64,000 nt of DNA, taken from Vibrio sp. 10N.286.49.B1. GTDB lineage: Bacteria > Pseudomonadota > Gammaproteobacteria > Enterobacterales > Vibrionaceae. Where the stretch lies: contig NZ_MCUW01000012.1 in the NCBI RefSeq assembly GCF_002873335.1, positions 62,001 to 126,000 of the forward strand, written 5' to 3'. Shown piece after piece: positions 7,970 through 15,744 of the stretch. Positions within the stretch are counted from its first letter, which is position 1. Each line of letters begins with the position of its first letter. Position numbers and translations under genes: made by a program. The notes below the pieces were generated by a model that saw only the letters and a list, made by a program, of their open reading frames with translations, did not search any database and was not told where the DNA came from.

Positions 7970-8356
7970 ATGACGCATTGGCATGATCGCCAACCGATTT
8001 TTCGTCAGTTGGCCGATCAAATCACTCAACAAATTCTGCAAGGAGTATGGCAAGAAGGCGACGCTTTGCCATCCGTTCGCAGTATTTCGTCAGATATGAA
8101 AATCAACCATCTGACCGTAATGAAAGGCTATCAGTTGCTCGTGGATGAGGGTTTGGTCGAAAAAAAACGGGGTCAGGGTATGTTTGTCACTCAAGGCGCC
8201 CTCCATCAGCTACTTGCCGATGAAAAAGCGCGTTTTCTTGAACAGCAACTTCCACAAATCGCTGCCACGTTGCAACGCTTGGGTATGTCACTTGAAGAAT
8301 TTATCCAACAGTTAACACCACATATAGAAAAATCAGACACTAAAGGTGACCAATGA
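7970..8356 (+). CDS. Short GntR-family regulator, YtrA subfamily
   Basis: A 128-residue repressor-like protein. The N-terminal 75 residues form the winged helix-turn-helix of GntR proteins (PIFRQLADQI, then ALPSVRSISSDMKINHLTVMKGY, then LVEKKRGQGMFV). The remaining ~50 residues are a short helical tail, not the large effector domain of FadR or HutC types. That layout defines the YtrA subfamily, whose genes usually head ABC transporter operons, as here: the next gene starts inside this one's stop (ATGA). A perfect palindrome just upstream is the likely self-operator. The trigger in related systems is often a cell-envelope drug, but the sequence does not show it here. Confidence 0.9.
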   Translation: MTHWHDRQPIFRQLADQITQQILQGVWQEGDALPSVRSISSDMKINHLTVMKGYQLLVDEGLVEKKRGQGMFVTQGALHQLLADEKARFLEQQLPQIAATLQRLGMSLEEFIQQLTPHIEKSDTKGDQ

Positions 8357-9210
8357 GCGCATTAGTCAGCGTACAACACGCTTCCAAGCAATATCGCCAG
8401 CAGGGAGACGCTCTGCATGACGTTAGTTTTGATTTACATGCGGGGCAAGTTCTTGGTTTGCTCGGTCACAATGGCGCAGGTAAATCGACCCTTATTAACG
8501 CCCTACTCGGCGCGCATGAATACCAAGGTATGATTCGCATTAATGGTTTTGAACCCATTAAGCAGCGCGATAAAATCATGCAAAGTTTGTCTTATATATC
8601 CGATGTCAACGTGCTGCCAGGTTGGATGACCGTTGCCCAGCTTCTTAATTATACAGAAGGTGTCCATCCTGGGTTTAGTCGTGACAAAGCGGATTCGCTA
8701 CTAAGTCAAACTGACATAAAACCTCGCACACGTATCAAATCACTCTCAAAAGGGATGAAGGTACAATTGCATTTGGCCATCGTCATTGCCACAAATACTC
8801 AAATCTTGATCTTAGATGAACCTACTCTAGGGTTAGATTTAGTCTACCGAGATACGTTTTATCGCCACTTGTTGGAATGGTTCCATGATGGTGAACGCGC
8901 ACTGATTATTGCCAGTCACGAAGTAGCGGAGATTGAACATCTGCTCACCGATGTCTTGATCCTCAAACATGGCCGCCCAGTGTTACAAGCCTCAATGGAC
9001 AGTATCAGTGAAGATTACTTTATCCTTGATGCTCGCGACGAGCACCACGATCACATCAACTCCATGAATCCCCTGTCCTCACAAAAAGGACTCGGTACCA
9101 CCAAATGGCTGCTTTCCTCTCAATATGCCGCCCAAGTTGAAGGACTGGGGAGCATATATGGTGTGAAACTAGCAGATCTATTCCTGGCCTTGCAAAAGGA
9201 GACCATATAA
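8353..9210 (+). CDS. ABC transporter ATP-binding protein
   Basis: A 285-residue nucleotide-binding subunit. Walker A GHNGAGKST is near residues 38-46, a signature-like SLSKGMKVQLHLA near 134, Walker B ILILDEPTLGLD near 155, and the switch His in ASHEVAEIEH near 195. The signature reads LSKGM instead of LSGGQ, a form seen in exporters of the ABC-2 drug/bacitracin type. It overlaps the GntR gene by four bases and the permease gene by one base (TAATG), so the three are one operon. It should pair with the following permease as an exporter; the substrate is unknown. Confidence 0.9.
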   Translation: MSALVSVQHASKQYRQQGDALHDVSFDLHAGQVLGLLGHNGAGKSTLINALLGAHEYQGMIRINGFEPIKQRDKIMQSLSYISDVNVLPGWMTVAQLLNYTEGVHPGFSRDKADSLLSQTDIKPRTRIKSLSKGMKVQLHLAIVIATNTQILILDEPTLGLDLVYRDTFYRHLLEWFHDGERALIIASHEVAEIEHLLTDVLILKHGRPVLQASMDSISEDYFILDARDEHHDHINSMNPLSSQKGLGTTKWLLSSQYAAQVEGLGSIYGVKLADLFLALQKETI

Positions 9211-10040
9211 TGCGTTCAATCATCGCCATGCTGCGCAAAGAATGGTTAGAAAACCCATTGGTCACACGTATTCCTTTGTTTATGTTTGCTTGTGGTTTAT
9301 TACTTTTTATCAGTTTGATCGGCAGCGCAACGCTGCAAGACAACCTATTTTTCCAAATGGACGTAAGCGGCGACGTCAGCGACATCCATATGAGTATGGG
9401 TGATGACATTAATATGCTGATCGCGGGCGGAGTGGGATTACTGTCGATCTTACTAGGCACACAATATTTTCCCAGAACACTGCGTAAAGAACGTTCAGAG
9501 GGCAGTATTATGTTTTGGCGTAGTATGCCCGTCAGTGATGTTAAAACACATCTCGTGAAGCTAGTCTTTGGTTTACTCGTCATTCCTTTAGTGTGTTCAA
9601 TACTGGTCTTTTTTGCAGACTTAATGCTTTGGGTTCTTAATGTCTCGACTGAGCATCAGTTAGCGCTGCTGTATCGTCAAGCGTCACTGGGCTACGTGTT
9701 CATCAATTGGATTGAGTTTTTATTGAGAATGGTCGTTGCAGGCGTCTTATTGTTACCCTTGGCACTCGCTGCAATGGCCATTTCTCAGAAGGTCAAGTCA
9801 CCACTGTTGGTTATCTTAATTGCCATTTACGCTTTACGCTGGATGCCAATTGCAATATTTAACTATTATGGTGTCGATCAGTTCTTCTCGGCGATTTTCT
9901 CTTTACCACTGCATGCTATTCTTGCCCAGAACCCATTCAGTGCTATCCCTGAGGCGGGTTGGATTAACATTGCCATTTATGCCTCTATCGGCATTTTAGC
10001 ATGGGCCGCAAGCCTCAAATTCAGCCGAACGGTCAATTAA
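9210..10040 (+). CDS. ABC-2 type permease
   Basis: A 276-residue inner-membrane protein with about six hydrophobic segments: residues ~20-40, ~70-90, ~115-140, ~165-190, ~195-215 and ~245-270. The N-terminus MRSIIAMLRKEWLENP is the amphipathic KEW-type elbow helix common to ABC-2 permeases. A periplasmic loop rich in Asp and Met follows the first segment. The start overlaps the ATPase stop by one base, so translation is coupled. It completes a minimal GntR-ATPase-permease exporter operon that ends at the hairpin at 10053-10077. Confidence 0.85.
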   Translation: MRSIIAMLRKEWLENPLVTRIPLFMFACGLLLFISLIGSATLQDNLFFQMDVSGDVSDIHMSMGDDINMLIAGGVGLLSILLGTQYFPRTLRKERSEGSIMFWRSMPVSDVKTHLVKLVFGLLVIPLVCSILVFFADLMLWVLNVSTEHQLALLYRQASLGYVFINWIEFLLRMVVAGVLLLPLALAAMAISQKVKSPLLVILIAIYALRWMPIAIFNYYGVDQFFSAIFSLPLHAILAQNPFSAIPEAGWINIAIYASIGILAWAASLKFSRTVN

Positions 10041-10052
10041 ATATATGAACAC

Positions 10053-10077
10053 AAAGTGAGGGCATCGCCCTCGCTTT
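10053..10077 (+). terminator. Terminator of the GntR-ABC operon
   Basis: AAAGTGAGGGC pairs with GCCCTCGCTTT through 11 positions, one of them a G-T wobble, 12 bases after the stop. The trailing T-run is short. Confidence 0.55.
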
Positions 10078-10644
10078 ACCGCCCTCTCACTGAAACCCTC
10101 TGGAATCACTATAAATAATGATTGAAATCAACCCAATCATAACTACTAACAAAGTACATTCCCTCAAAGACTAAGAATCAGGCATAATAGCGCTCGTAAA
10201 GGTTGCGTGACGTAATATGGTCAGTTTATGCGTGTGTTTCCTTAAATGATAAACCATTGATTCGCCGGAAAATATTGTATTAAATCACTAAAGAGCTAAC
10301 TAAGGAAAGCTCGAGCAACCTCTCATTGTAGGAATAACCGTTCTACGATACCCGGTATTATCAATATGATTGTCAATGTCAAAGCGTGGGTTTGAATGCG
10401 ATAAATAGCATTGATTTACAATGTATCAAGGTGACTAACCTCCCCTAAAACATCGTTTCGCGCCACCCTCGAGCAATCGTGCGTATGATTGCGTCATTTT
10501 CTCGGAGCTAACTGCACTGCGATACCACGTTAATAAAGGTCAGATTTCAAATTTCCTTTTATTTATTAACAATCCAATCCATTTCTAATCAAACATGGAG
10601 TTGGTTTTTATATTCGCTTTTGCGATTAAAAAAACCTCTAAGTT
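10078..10644. other. Long intergenic region before the BCCT gene
   Basis: No open frame, hairpin with T-run or RNA family that I recognise. It is AT-rich near its right end and must hold the promoter of the transporter gene. Confidence 0.4.
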
Positions 10645-12249
10645 ATGAAGTTTAAGTCAAAAAAATACAGTATAGATTCTACAGACTATCAAGTTGGTCA
10701 AGACAATATCACCAAATGGGGAATGGATGTCCATAACACCGTATTCACCGCATCCGCTGGTTTGTCCATTCTGTTCATTGTTGCACTATTGATTCTTTCA
10801 CCCGCCGATGCAAAAGCCGCTATTGATTCAGTAAAGGCCGCCGCCTTATCTAAGTTCGACTTCGTGTTTATGTGGACCGCAAATATTATGCTAATTTTCG
10901 CTCTTGGGATCGCTTTTTCCCCATTAGGCAAAATTCGCTTGGGCGGTGACAGTGCCACCACGGATTACTCCACCATGTCTTGGATCGCCATGTTATTCGC
11001 GGCAGGTATGGGAATTGGACTTATTTTTTGGGGCGTAGCAGAGCCAACCGCGTTCTATACAAATTGGTTTGGTACACCTTTAGGTGTTGAGCCATACACG
11101 CCTGAAGGACGTGAATTAGCACTTGGCGCTGCCGTTTTCCACTGGGGTTTCCATGCTTGGGCTATCTACGGCATGACAGCACTTTCGCTTGCCTACTTTG
11201 TTTATAACAAAGGATTACCACTTTCGATGCGTTCGGTTTTCTACCCGCTTCTGGGGGAGAGAGTATGGGGAAAAACAGGCGATGTCATTGATGTCATGGC
11301 CGTACTGGTGATTTTGTTTGGGCTTGCCACCTCACTTGGTTTAGGTGGATCACAAGCAGCTAGCGGGATCAGTCATGTATTTGGGTTTGAAAACAGCCTA
11401 GTCCTCCAGATATCGATTATTCTGGTCATTATGGGGCTGGCTATTCTCTCTGTCATTAGAGGCATGGATGGTGGCGTTAAGTTGTTGAGTAACATCAACA
11501 TGATCATTGCCTTTGTTTTCCTTGCCTTCCTCGCTATTTTGAATTTCACCACTGTTTTCAACTCATTAGCAACCGCAGTCGTAGGTTACGTTAAAAACAT
11601 CATGCCACTCAGTCAAAACGCGGGTCGTGAAGATACCACCTGGCTCCACGGTTGGACGGTATTCTACTGGGCGTGGTGGGTTGCTTATGCCCCATTCTTT
11701 GGTATGTTTGTGGCGCGAATTTCACGCGGGCGAACCGTACGAGAATTCTTAGCCTGTGTGCTAATTATCCCTACACTCGTGACAACAGCATGGATGTCAT
11801 TTTTTGGTGGCATCGCTATTCAGCAGATCATTGATAAAGTCGGATTACTTGGCGCAGAACAAAGTATTAGCGATGTATCGTTAAGCTTATTTTATATGCT
11901 CGATGCCTATCCAATGGGCAACATCTTATCCATTATTGCTGTCATCTTAATCATTGTGTTCTTTGTGACGACCTTAGATTCTGGCTCTATCGTTGTGGAT
12001 AGTATGACAGCCGGAGGTAAGCTTGAGTTACCCATTAAACAAAAGGTTGTCTGGGCTGTTATCTCAGCAGTCATCGCAATGGTGATGTTATGGATTGGCG
12101 GCACAGATTCAATTCAAGCATTACAATCCATCACTATTATTGCTGCGCTTCCTTTTGCTGTTATTTTGGTATTGGGTTGTATCAGCTTAGTGAAAGGGTT
12201 ATTAACCGAAGTCAAACAACCTCAGTTAAGCGACAATAAATCCGTTTAA
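10645..12249 (+). CDS. BCCT-family betaine/choline/carnitine transporter
   Basis: A 534-residue inner-membrane symporter with twelve hydrophobic segments, the normal BCCT size. Family hallmarks are GMGIGLIFWGVAEP (residues ~126-139), which is the glycine-rich unwound helix, and WTVFYWAWWVAYAPF (about 337-351), the aromatic substrate cage, followed by GMFVARISRGRTVREF. BCCT proteins import quaternary amines such as glycine betaine, choline or carnitine with Na+ or H+, for osmoprotection or catabolism. The C-terminal tail after the last helix is short, unlike the long osmosensing tails of BetP, so a role in compatible-solute uptake without strong mechanosensing is likely. No catabolic gene for these amines is adjacent. 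A strong terminator follows the stop. Confidence 0.9.
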   Translation: MKFKSKKYSIDSTDYQVGQDNITKWGMDVHNTVFTASAGLSILFIVALLILSPADAKAAIDSVKAAALSKFDFVFMWTANIMLIFALGIAFSPLGKIRLGGDSATTDYSTMSWIAMLFAAGMGIGLIFWGVAEPTAFYTNWFGTPLGVEPYTPEGRELALGAAVFHWGFHAWAIYGMTALSLAYFVYNKGLPLSMRSVFYPLLGERVWGKTGDVIDVMAVLVILFGLATSLGLGGSQAASGISHVFGFENSLVLQISIILVIMGLAILSVIRGMDGGVKLLSNINMIIAFVFLAFLAILNFTTVFNSLATAVVGYVKNIMPLSQNAGREDTTWLHGWTVFYWAWWVAYAPFFGMFVARISRGRTVREFLACVLIIPTLVTTAWMSFFGGIAIQQIIDKVGLLGAEQSISDVSLSLFYMLDAYPMGNILSIIAVILIIVFFVTTLDSGSIVVDSMTAGGKLELPIKQKVVWAVISAVIAMVMLWIGGTDSIQALQSITIIAALPFAVILVLGCISLVKGLLTEVKQPQLSDNKSV

Positions 12250-12261
12250 CAATGAAAACCG

Positions 12262-12297
12262 AGGATGATCAAAGTAACCATTTGATCATCCTTTTTT
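12262..12297 (+). terminator. Intrinsic terminator of the BCCT gene
   Basis: A perfect 12-bp stem (AGGATGATCAAA with its complement) around a 7-base loop is followed by six Ts, 13 bases after the stop. Confidence 0.9.
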
Positions 12298-12614
12298 CAA
12301 TCGACTATCACTGTCTCGACTTCTTCTCATCCATCTCAACGACGGTTAATTGGTCTCTACTTTCACATAGGCATCTGCGAACCTCGGTTTCTCATGTAAT
12401 AATTACATCACTCTATAGTGCTAACCGTTACGGATGTAAGGGGCTGAGCAAAGTCCGTGAGCTAAGACTACTCACTCTCGGATTGCTCAATCATCAACAA
12501 AAAAATCTTAGCAAACGATCGCCTTTGCTATCTCTGCATATCCACTATAATTAATGACAATACGAATGGATTTTCCAATGTCGATGAAACATAACTATTA
12601 AGGCTGAAGTGCCT
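12298..12614. other. Intergenic region before a LysR gene
   Basis: No supported gene. It contains one nested hairpin (12445-12489), described separately, and the promoter region of the LysR gene. Confidence 0.4.
12445..12489. repeat. Nested inverted repeat (possible structured RNA)
   Basis: TGAGCAA (12445-12451) pairs with TTGCTCA (12483-12489). Inside, TCCG pairs with CGGA and TGAG with CTCA, giving a stem of about 15 pairs with small bulges. It lies in a gene-free stretch with no clear T-run. Confidence 0.35.
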
Positions 12615-13523
12615 ATGGATTTGAATTTAATTAAAGTCTTCTACAAGGTCTATCAATACCAAAGCATCAGTAAAGCAGCTGAGGAGTTAGATGTCACGGC
12701 AGCCGCCATCAGTCAGTCTTTAGCGAAACTAAAAAGTCACTTCAATGACCCATTATTTGTTCGAAGTGGTAGAGGTATCGTGCCTACCGCTCTGGCCCAC
12801 AGGAAGTTTAGTTCTTTGAGCGTCATTTATGACGAACTCATGCTGCACATAGAAGAAGAAGTGCTGTTCACCGAGGAAAAGTCAAAACGAAATTTTCGCA
12901 TAATGAGTAGCAGTGCTATCGACTTATTTTTATTTCCTGCACTTGATAATTACATCTCATCAAAATGTAATGACATCAGCTTTGAAGTACTGCCTGCACC
13001 AGACCATGAGGAAGATAAATTCACGGCGATTAGAATGCGCAATATTGACTTTGCTTTGACGTTAACCCCACCTTATGAACAAGGGTTCCAATATATAGAG
13101 GTAATTTCCACACATTATTGTGTTGTATTGAACGAAAACCACCCCAGAGTAAAAGACAGCATTACTATCGATCAGTATTTTTCTGAAAATCATATTTCTA
13201 TCTTCAATAAACAACATAAGACAAGACGCTATGATGTGTTTATGGACAATGAAATCAGCTATCGAAAAAAAATAAAATATGAAACAAAAGATATTATCAG
13301 TGGCATGATTCTGGCTGCCAAAACAGAACTATTAATGATTGCACCTGATATTTTATTAAGAGTATCAACATTTCCTGGCCTTAAAAAATTGCCTTTGCCA
13401 ATGAAACATGAACCATCCAAAGTTTATTTAGTTTGGAGTAATGCGACGAATGAAGATACCGGTGCGATTTGGTTTCGAGAGTTGGTAAAAAATTTACTAG
13501 CAAACTTAAATACTCACCCATGA
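12615..13523 (+). CDS. LysR-family transcriptional regulator
   Basis: A 302-residue LysR-type regulator. The N-terminal helix-turn-helix is clear (LNLIKVFYKVYQYQSISKAA, then VTAAAISQSLAKLKSHFNDPLFVRSGRG), with the usual effector-binding domain after it. It resembles the LeuO/NhaR-like group that begins DLNLIKVF. The ATG at 12615 is used; a GTG six bases earlier is closer to the AAGG at 12600 and cannot be excluded. The gene faces the Rid/formamidase-like gene and follows the BCCT gene on the same strand, but the terminator between them argues for separate transcription. Its targets are unknown. Confidence 0.9.
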   Translation: MDLNLIKVFYKVYQYQSISKAAEELDVTAAAISQSLAKLKSHFNDPLFVRSGRGIVPTALAHRKFSSLSVIYDELMLHIEEEVLFTEEKSKRNFRIMSSSAIDLFLFPALDNYISSKCNDISFEVLPAPDHEEDKFTAIRMRNIDFALTLTPPYEQGFQYIEVISTHYCVVLNENHPRVKDSITIDQYFSENHISIFNKQHKTRRYDVFMDNEISYRKKIKYETKDIISGMILAAKTELLMIAPDILLRVSTFPGLKKLPLPMKHEPSKVYLVWSNATNEDTGAIWFRELVKNLLANLNTHP

Positions 13524-13564
13524 CCTCATAGTATTGATTAATAAAATTGATCAATACTATGAGG
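13524..13564. terminator. 15-bp perfect hairpin between convergent genes
   Basis: CCTCATAGTATTGAT (13524-13538) and its exact reverse complement (13550-13564) flank an 11-base loop, immediately after the LysR stop codon. There is no T-run on either side. Position between convergent genes suggests a bidirectional transcription or RNA-stability stop. Confidence 0.5.
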
Positions 13565-13592
13565 AGTGCATTACATGCAGTCTCTTAGATAC

Positions 13593-14792
13593 TTAATCGA
13601 TCAAAGATAAACAGTGATTGAAAATATCGGTCCCTTCCGTGTACATTGCATCTACCGTTGAGAAGTGATGCGTTTGTTGACTAACAATCATATTAACTCC
13701 CACTCGGTTATCTTCTAGGTACTTTTTCAGCTCAATGGTTTGCTGCTGAAGCTCGTCACTTTCCATCGAACCCACGTACAACGTAAAAGTGGACCCTTTA
13801 TGGCACTTCATATGGACTGGACTAACATTGACTAAGTCACTAGTTTTCAACCCCATACAATAATTCTGTGTTATGTGCATATAAGGTTCGAAGTTGTATG
13901 CCCCCGAAAACGGGAGCACGTGTTTAAATATTGTTTCTGGCATACTTGAATCAACATCTTTCCAATTCGTTATTCCCATCGCAACGCATAAGTGACCGCC
14001 AGATGAATGACCTGTGATAGAGATTTTTTCTAAATCAAAGTTGTATTTATTTGCATTATTAAACAAGTAACGAATTCCACTTTGACATGAATCAATCATT
14101 TCCTGTACGCTGAAATCTGGGGCTTGAGGATAATTGAAGTTAGCGACCGCAATACCGTGCTTCGTATACGAGTTCGCTATTTTATTATAAATTTCTTTAT
14201 CAGTATATTGCCAGTAACCACCATGGATATGAATAAGCAGCGGCATTTTTTCATCATAATCTTTAGGTAGGATTAGATCCAAACTATTTCGGTAATCACT
14301 TCCCCCAAACGTGACCGTATGCTTCTCAGCATGATCTTCTAACTCCGTATCGAACCAGTTTTTGGCAATTTCAGCTGCGTTTGGTGCGGTAAAGAATGTG
14401 GTGTATTGGTCATAAAGTTCTTGACGATTATAACCATGATACACAGCATCATTTGATATCTCTTCTTGCACTGCAGTAACCGTCAAGCTAAATTCTTCCC
14501 CTTCAACAAGAGCCACTTTTCCAAACTTCCCAGCCATATTTAGCCGATATATTTTATCTAATTGGTCAATTTGTTTAATGACATCATCAACATTTCTCGT
14601 GGTTATTGTTAGATCGACTACATACGACCTATTTTCACCAAGAGCATTAAACTTAGATTTTAAATCTGAAGAAGCTCTAGAGAATGCTTCTTCTAACGTT
14701 TTATAATCAGTTGGTGTCGATTTTAAAATATAGATCTCGCCGTTAACATTGGTGACCGGAGTAGGAAGTTGATTGATCCAAGTGATTTTCAT
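13593..14792 (-). CDS. Alpha/beta-hydrolase (formamidase/esterase type) with Rid-like N-terminal region
   Basis: A 399-residue protein in two parts. Residues ~1-115 look like a Rid (YjgF/RutC) fold, with TLEEAFSRASSDL and RSYVVDLTITTRNVDDVI patterns. This part is a weaker call. From ~165 on it is an alpha/beta-hydrolase with the oxyanion motif HIHGGYWQ, a nucleophile elbow GHSSGG, and a late His in TQQTHHFSTV as third catalytic residue. HGGYW is typical of kynurenine formamidases and related carboxylesterases. No signal peptide, so cytoplasmic. A Rid-formamidase fusion could handle reactive enamine/imine or formamide intermediates in amine or tryptophan breakdown, but no tryptophan genes are nearby. 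The function is inferred. Confidence 0.75.
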   Translation of the reverse strand: MKITWINQLPTPVTNVNGEIYILKSTPTDYKTLEEAFSRASSDLKSKFNALGENRSYVVDLTITTRNVDDVIKQIDQLDKIYRLNMAGKFGKVALVEGEEFSLTVTAVQEEISNDAVYHGYNRQELYDQYTTFFTAPNAAEIAKNWFDTELEDHAEKHTVTFGGSDYRNSLDLILPKDYDEKMPLLIHIHGGYWQYTDKEIYNKIANSYTKHGIAVANFNYPQAPDFSVQEMIDSCQSGIRYLFNNANKYNFDLEKISITGHSSGGHLCVAMGITNWKDVDSSMPETIFKHVLPFSGAYNFEPYMHITQNYCMGLKTSDLVNVSPVHMKCHKGSTFTLYVGSMESDELQQQTIELKKYLEDNRVGVNMIVSQQTHHFSTVDAMYTEGTDIFNHCLSLID

Positions 14793-14948
14793 AATATTAC
14801 CTTAATTTTATTGTTAAATATTTCATGCGTAGGGTTCGACGACTTGTGAACCGATGTGGTAATAATATGTTTTAATTAATTTCAGGTCATTTAGCTACGC
14901 TTAAACGAATAATTAAATCGTACTTAACTGTAAAGTTTGCCAACAGAA

Positions 14949-15182
14949 ATGTCATTGAACAAGAGCATAATCAGCTTGAAAAGTGATCGGCTTCCTTTGA
15001 CTCTTGTGTTCGTCCCCAATAGCGAAGTGCTATGGGGGATAAACACAATTAGAACGAAAATCGGACAAGATTGCACGTTAACTAAGCATGAGTATTTCGA
15101 GTATCAACAAAGCAAGCAAGACCGCAACCCAAACATCAGCGATTTATTAAACGTCGATTCAACAGATGTTAACTATCAATAA
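14949..15182 (+). CDS. Small hypothetical protein
   Basis: A 77-residue open frame starting at ATG 14949 (a TTG at 14937 is also in frame). The product is of mixed composition (a hydrophobic LPLTLVFVPNSEVLWG stretch, then a charged tail) with no recognised domain. It is co-directional with nothing close by and its last seven bases overlap the tail of the opposite-strand XRE gene. It may be a real small protein or a chance frame. Confidence 0.3.
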   Translation: MSLNKSIISLKSDRLPLTLVFVPNSEVLWGINTIRTKIGQDCTLTKHEYFEYQQSKQDRNPNISDLLNVDSTDVNYQ

Positions 15183-15487
15183 CCACTATGGAAGGTAAGA
15201 GAGTTCCTTTTCAACTTAACTGAAGGTGAAATTACGTCTACTTCTTTCGCATCAAACTCATACATTTGGGCAAAATAATTGGCAATGCCCAAACGCCTCA
15301 GTAAACTCGTTTTGGTTTCTCCCCTTTCCCATTTACTTATCATTACTTGATTCACTCCCTCAAAGGCTCGATGGGAATGGGCAAGCAAGGTGGCTAACTC
15401 TTCTTGTGACAAGCCTTGCGCTTCACGAAGCCTTTTTAGTTCACTGGAAAAATCATCACGAGTCATTGAGTTTCTACCGTTTTCCAT
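15176..15487 (-). CDS. XRE-family helix-turn-helix regulator
   Basis: A 103-residue DNA-binding protein. The Cro/CI-type helix-turn-helix spans residues ~10-70: ELKRLREAQGLSQEELATLL, then VNQVMISKWERGETKTSLLRRLGIANYF. Eleven residues lie between the two helices, more than usual, as an inserted AHSHRAFEG stretch. An internal Met at residue 8 (ATG at 15466) is a possible alternative start. No partner toxin or phage gene is adjacent. It may act on its own promoter or on the divergent RluA-type gene, whose start lies 257 bases away. Confidence 0.8.
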   Translation of the reverse strand: MENGRNSMTRDDFSSELKRLREAQGLSQEELATLLAHSHRAFEGVNQVMISKWERGETKTSLLRRLGIANYFAQMYEFDAKEVDVISPSVKLKRNSLTFHSGY

Positions 15488-15744
15488 TTACCAATCAGTT
15501 TGCTACGTTTTATTGTAGTACTAGAGTTAGCGTGTCGAAATACCCGTTCACTTATTTCAATCAAGTAAATGTGAAACGTGAACACATTTATGGAAGTCTC
15601 ACTCTCTGCAAGAATGCCAACACGCATTCGTTAATCGTAAAAAGTCAGACGTGTTTTAATCACAACCGTTTTTTTGGAATGCTGTCACCTCCAAAAACAG
15701 GTACAATCCGTGCTCACTTTTGTTTGACCGCGCAGATCGTTACT

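Noticed and set aside
12252..12554. Open frame of 100 residues after the BCCT gene
   Set aside because: It runs through the terminator hairpin and has no domain, ribosome binding site or coding character.
15226..15744. N-terminal extension of the RluA-type frame
   Set aside because: It overlaps the opposite-strand XRE gene and its product is non-protein-like; the ATG at 15745 gives the expected protein.
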